Positions 60,020 through 64,000 of a stretch of 64,000 nt of DNA are shown one piece after another (within the stretch, counting starts at the first letter, position 1; every line of letters begins with the position of its first letter). The stretch covers positions 304,309 to 368,308 of the forward strand of contig CACRXP010000394.1 of NCBI GenBank assembly GCA_902702965.1, given 5' to 3'. The translations under genes were made by a program, and so were the position numbers. This stretch comes from Spirometra erinaceieuropaei. Taxonomy: Eukaryota; Platyhelminthes; Cestoda; Diphyllobothriidea; Diphyllobothriidae. The notes below the pieces were generated by a model that saw only the letters and a program-made list of their open reading frames with translations, made no database searches and had not been told where the DNA came from.

Positions 60020-62688
60020 CTGTGCATGAAAGGGCTCTTATTAAAATGAAGTCGCCGCGAATGGTATTAGAAAAGGTTGAGGAAAAGCCGACTAGCAAAT
60101 GTAAGGTCGTCGCCTAAAGAAGTTTGGTAGATAACGATGGCATGACCCGCCACGCAATATTACAAAGAGGATTTGAAAGTAGGCTTAAGTCAGAAGGAAC
60201 CACAACACGGAAGGGAGAGAGGGGGTGGTCAAAAGTAAAATACGATTTCGCATTATTTGTGGAAATTGACTGGTATGTATGGACCTACGGACATATAGAA
60301 GACTGCATTATCTGGGGACAAAAACTGCCGTGGCTAAAAACCAGCAATGAAAGAATAGTATGGTTCACACAACATATTCAGGATATATATATCCCCGTTT
60401 GATATTGAGAATGGTTGATGGTGAACATGCGGGAATTATGTTTGAATAATAGTTTTGGTAAATAGCTTTTCACTATCCACTGCGCGCGCCATCTATCGTT
60501 TTTTTTCAATAAAAATAGTCTAGAAAACATTTGTAGGTGAGATCAGTCTTTAGGACCCCCATCTAACAAACCCAAAAGCAAAAGTCTTAATATAAAATTG
60601 AGGTTAAATAGTGGCCGCCCCTAATAATGAAGTTAAAGGCCGAACTTTGGCCTCGATGGTCCGAACTTCAAACGCGACGAGGTCCTCCAACGTTGACGCA
60701 CGGGTCACCTGCCTTACCCTCTTGTCTCCTACTAATGGTACTTCGAGGCCAAGATGACCGGAGGTGAGTGTGGCACGTGGATCACTTACCCCTTATACAC
60801 AATTCCTGCTTTTCAGAGTCATTTTTTATGTAAAAATATGTTTTCCTCTTTGTCGCAGTGGACCTCGAATGAGGGTATTAGCCGAGGCGTAAATTCTGCC
60901 GTCTTGCAATGTGGTTAACCGAATTCGACTCGCCCAGGTGGTTATCGGCCGCAGGTGATGGGGGTAAGAAGAGGGTGATTAAACCTGCTACTCTAGGGCA
61001 AATTACGTGCGCAACTTCCGAAATATCAACTGACCGGTAGAGTACTTTAGCCATATGGATTTAGACTTTTAATACTAAAAACGAGTGAAATTCAGACGCT
61101 CAAAAAACGTACAAAAACGTGGGACAAAAGGACAAATCATGAGCATTCGATAGGAAAAGTTATTCAAAGTGGGGCTAAAATTTTAATGTCATATCGCTTG
61201 CATCTTCTGAGGACGTCGATTAAATTAAATGGCGATAAAAAGTGCTCTCAAAAATGAAGCAGGACAGGGACCGTAAAAAAGAGACGTTGTAGTGTATTAT
61301 CACTATGTAAGTCATCTATAAACCTGTCTTATAGACCTTACTATTCAAGCTACCATATTTATGAGCTCGTCTGGATTCAGGATGGCAGAATCGGAAGGAA
61401 AAACGACAAGTTGGGAAAAATTTGATGCAGCTAGGCAAGAGGTGTACGTAGAGTATGTAGCCTAACTCATGAAACGTGATAAGGAAGATTAAGACGATCA
61501 ATTCTAGGTGTCTACAATGTTGCACGTTTTACATGATCGTCGAACCCATTCCAGAAAATGTCATATTTGCATGAAGAATATGCTAATGGAAAATTTTGTC
61601 AGTCAAAACGTTTACAAATTTGAGCGGAGATCTACGTCACCATGTATTCCGACGGTTTCCTGTGATAATAACTATCCTGGACTAAGTTTGCGCGTCTTTG
61701 CATACTTCTCCATTAGAGGAGAGTAATCTAAACTCAAAAGTTTTATTACACGGAAACTGAATTTATTTCACCACTTGAATCAGGGGCAGAGTGTAAATAA
61801 GATCATGTTTAGAAAACTAGACGTCTTGCCGATTTTAAAAAGTCAGATTTGCAAATCTGCCTGACTTCATGCTCTAAAACGCAGTACTGGCACCTACAGG
61901 CAATTCGTTGCTTAAACATTAAGATATTTTCCCCGCCTTTGCCGAGTTAACTTTAAACATGTGGTAGGATACTTTTTGAATAGTCTAGTTTGGTCTAGTT
62001 TCCGTTAATGCGTAAGTTAGAGATGCAAAGGTCGGAAGGTCGGCAGTTTTGGCAATATCTTAGTATTTATATAACCACTACATTGCGCATTTATAATCAG
62101 AACGGGGCATTCAAGTAAGCAAAAATAACGAAAATGGCCTCAAAAAGTGGAATCTTTCGTTTGCATAGGGGGAGAAATATTATATTTCAGAGAAGTGGAA
62201 AAGCCGACTAAACGTTCCAATTTCTATCCCAAATTAACCTTCGAAAAGGGTAAAAAAACGCAGACATCCGTCGGCCAACTACCTTTTCAAAGCGCCTTTT
62301 AAAGAGCTAACTTATTAAGGGGGTTTTCAACCGAGCTAGAGCACATTCGTCGTCAACTTTCGTTCAGGACGTGTATTTTTCTTGGCAATGAGGTTTCGTG
62401 TTTGAGTGGGTTTGCAAATATGACCCAAACGGCCATCTGAATCAGAAAGAATGAGTGAGCATTGACTACTCCGGTAAATGCTTTCGAGAAATATCTTATT
62501 TTGAAGGTTCTGAGAAACATAACACAGAGTCTACCTTTATGGGTAATCAATTAGAAAAATCAAAAATCGTGAAATGTCCACTGATATTTCCTGGGCGATC
62601 TCAACCTTAACATACTCCAGCACGAGAAAAACTGTAAATAAATCTGACAGAAGGAAAGTCCTCTGAAGATACACAAAATTATATGAGA
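60020..62688. other. Upstream of located CTR9 exons, start exon not found
   Basis: The exon with the CTR9 ATG should lie to the right of 60019 on the minus strand. No candidate has a convincing donor and phase, and no promoter motif was recognised. The frame at 60124-60402 looks fortuitous. Confidence 0.4.
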
Positions 62689-62772
62689 CGGTACCGACAA
62701 AGACAAGGGAGGCTGGAATGGCCACGTCTGGCTTATTAGCCGTCATCAGCCAGTCGTACCCAACTCAAATTA
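62689..62772 (+). repeat. SINE-like family, 5' part only
   Basis: accgacaaagacaaggg, aggctggaatggccacgtct and ggcttattagccgtcatcag match the first third of 30085-30350 and 58684-58930. Confidence 0.5.
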
Positions 62773-63918
62773 TGGATCGTGCATGAAGTTAGTGAAGGAT
62801 AATGAGAGCATAATCCCGTAAAATAAAAGTGCATTATAAAGATGTATAATAAATAGCAGTACATGAAAAATAGTTATTAACCTACAAGAGGGAAAATAAC
62901 AGCCTATGATGCTCGCGGATGTTGCAAGAATGCATTCTAATCGTTAGAAATGCTCATCTGCGAATAGCTAAACTAAGGTTTGCATTGTGCCTCTTCTAAA
63001 GGGTCTCTCATGTGCTTGCATTAAAAACCATTAAATGGGATCCTTGCTTTAGTTTGCTCCAGCTCCCCTCAATGCGGTTTACCATAATTCCGGTTATGAG
63101 ATAAACAAAACGGAATGATGTCACTCCTTATAGGCGTAATTTTGATCTACAGAGGTGTCGGTCGAACTTGCATGCGCATGTTGACAATGAAATATTGAAT
63201 ATGAGATAAACACACGCAGGGGGAACTTTGTTCATAATCCCGTGTAAATCTCCTATGAGTTCCTCTTCGTTCGCTTCCTATCATTTCGCATGTCCGACAG
63301 TGCATGTCCGACTGTCAGTGCAGGTACTAAATCCCCATATTTTCCGCTGACAATTTGCTGCGGTATGACATGACAGCAAGGGGTTTGGCTCATAGATGGG
63401 GTACCCTGAGGCTGATTAATTCCAGTTCAAATATTCACAACAACTTTCGGACCTGGCCAGAACATGATTCCTGCCAAAAGCTCTACCCAACGTTTGCTGA
63501 CTAGTTTCTGAAGGCATTAAAAGGCTTAACAGAGCAAAACTTCTAATTCAACTACATTTCGTTGTTTGCTAAAAATCACAGGCTTTTCCCTGATCCATAT
63601 CCACTCACCAATGAGTAAACCACATCCCCTAGCATATTGCGTTCCGATGTCGAGATAAATCGGGGAAAAAGCCGTTTGTGCAAGGCTTCTCACACTTGCA
63701 CCATGAATTATAAATAAAGAATATAGGCACACTTACTGTTATAAGCAACTTCTAGGAGGACTTACTGAATTAAATGTTACATGACGTTAAAATAGGCATT
63801 TCTTATAAAACCTAAATTAATATGTACTTGTTGTTCAAATTCACAGTGAACATGGATCAACAAACAATACACACAGAAGAGCCGACTCATTGGCTTCACA
63901 AGTCATGGTTATGTGAAA
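62773..63918. other. Nothing recognised
   Basis: AT-rich sequence; a short near-direct repeat tgcatgtccgac / gcatgtccgacagt lies at about 63288-63316. Confidence 0.4.
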
Positions 63919-63952
63919 GGCCCCACAGCTAAAGCTGACGTGCTGTGGGGTC
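63919..63952 (+). repeat. Strong hairpin at window end
   Basis: ggccccacagc (63919-63929) pairs with gctgtggggtc (63942-63952): 11 bp with one G-T pair, 12-base loop. It is probably the edge of a repeat that continues past the window; the function is unknown. Confidence 0.45.
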
Positions 63953-64000
63953 TCCATGTTTTCGACGGGGCAGACTACTCCGCAGCAGTCGGGTTTTTTT

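Noticed and set aside
60124..60402. 92-residue plus-strand frame
   Set aside because: No recognisable domain and no supporting context; expected by chance in an AT-rich flank.
60480..60492. Candidate CTR9 start exon on minus (ATG at 60492, reading M-A-R-A)
   Set aside because: The phase would fit the exon at 60019, but the donor would be GTGGAT, which is poor, and there is no conservation to judge by.
1..64000. CRISPR arrays, bacterial operons, integrated phage
   Set aside because: No regularly spaced repeats or prokaryotic gene organisation; the genes are intron-split and eukaryotic.

Overview
This is eukaryotic nuclear DNA, most likely from a parasitic flatworm and probably a tapeworm of the diphyllobothriidean type. 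The evidence is three intron-split housekeeping genes, introns packed with degraded retroelements, and LINE families whose reading frame ends in C2H2 zinc fingers. I recall such LINEs from that group; no search was run, so the taxon is an inference.

Three real genes were assembled exon by exon with matching splice phases. (1) A CHERP homologue on + (13233-26063, 11 exons, 1,253 aa): SURP and CID domains, an RS-rich region, and an unusual Gly-rich tail where vertebrate CHERP has a G-patch. (2) DBR1, the RNA lariat debranching enzyme, on + (27644-33128, 5 exons, 653 aa), with every catalytic residue present. (3) CTR9, the TPR scaffold of the Paf1 complex, on - (60019-38829, 14 exons found, 1,263 residues); the exon holding its start codon was not found. 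CHERP and DBR1 lie head to tail, 1.6 kb apart. DBR1 and CTR9 converge on a 5.7 kb repeat-filled spacer. All three act in mRNA synthesis or splicing, but nothing shows that they are co-regulated.

Most of the rest is mobile-element debris. From the left: a minus-strand LINE split by a 1.8 kb zinc-finger LINE insertion with a 10-bp target duplication (1-3010); a minus-strand CR1-like LINE (3504-6370); scattered reverse-transcriptase pieces (10060-10480, 12745-12960); a 3.5 kb RTE-like LINE in CHERP intron 2; a hammerhead-ribozyme-like core in CHERP intron 3; a 0.6 kb foldback/MITE-like element in DBR1 intron 1; Penelope-like (PLE) fragments at 34060-35575 and 53977-54584, the second bounded by a perfect 70-bp inverted repeat; many 5'-truncated copies of the zinc-finger LINE 3' end; and a short SINE-like family. 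A 167-base assembly gap (42443-42609) lies in the last CTR9 intron.

I found no CRISPR array, operon, rRNA gene or convincing tRNA gene, and no undescribed multi-gene system. The most interesting signals are the altered CHERP C-terminus, the PLE with perfect inverted ends, and the resolvable nested insertion.
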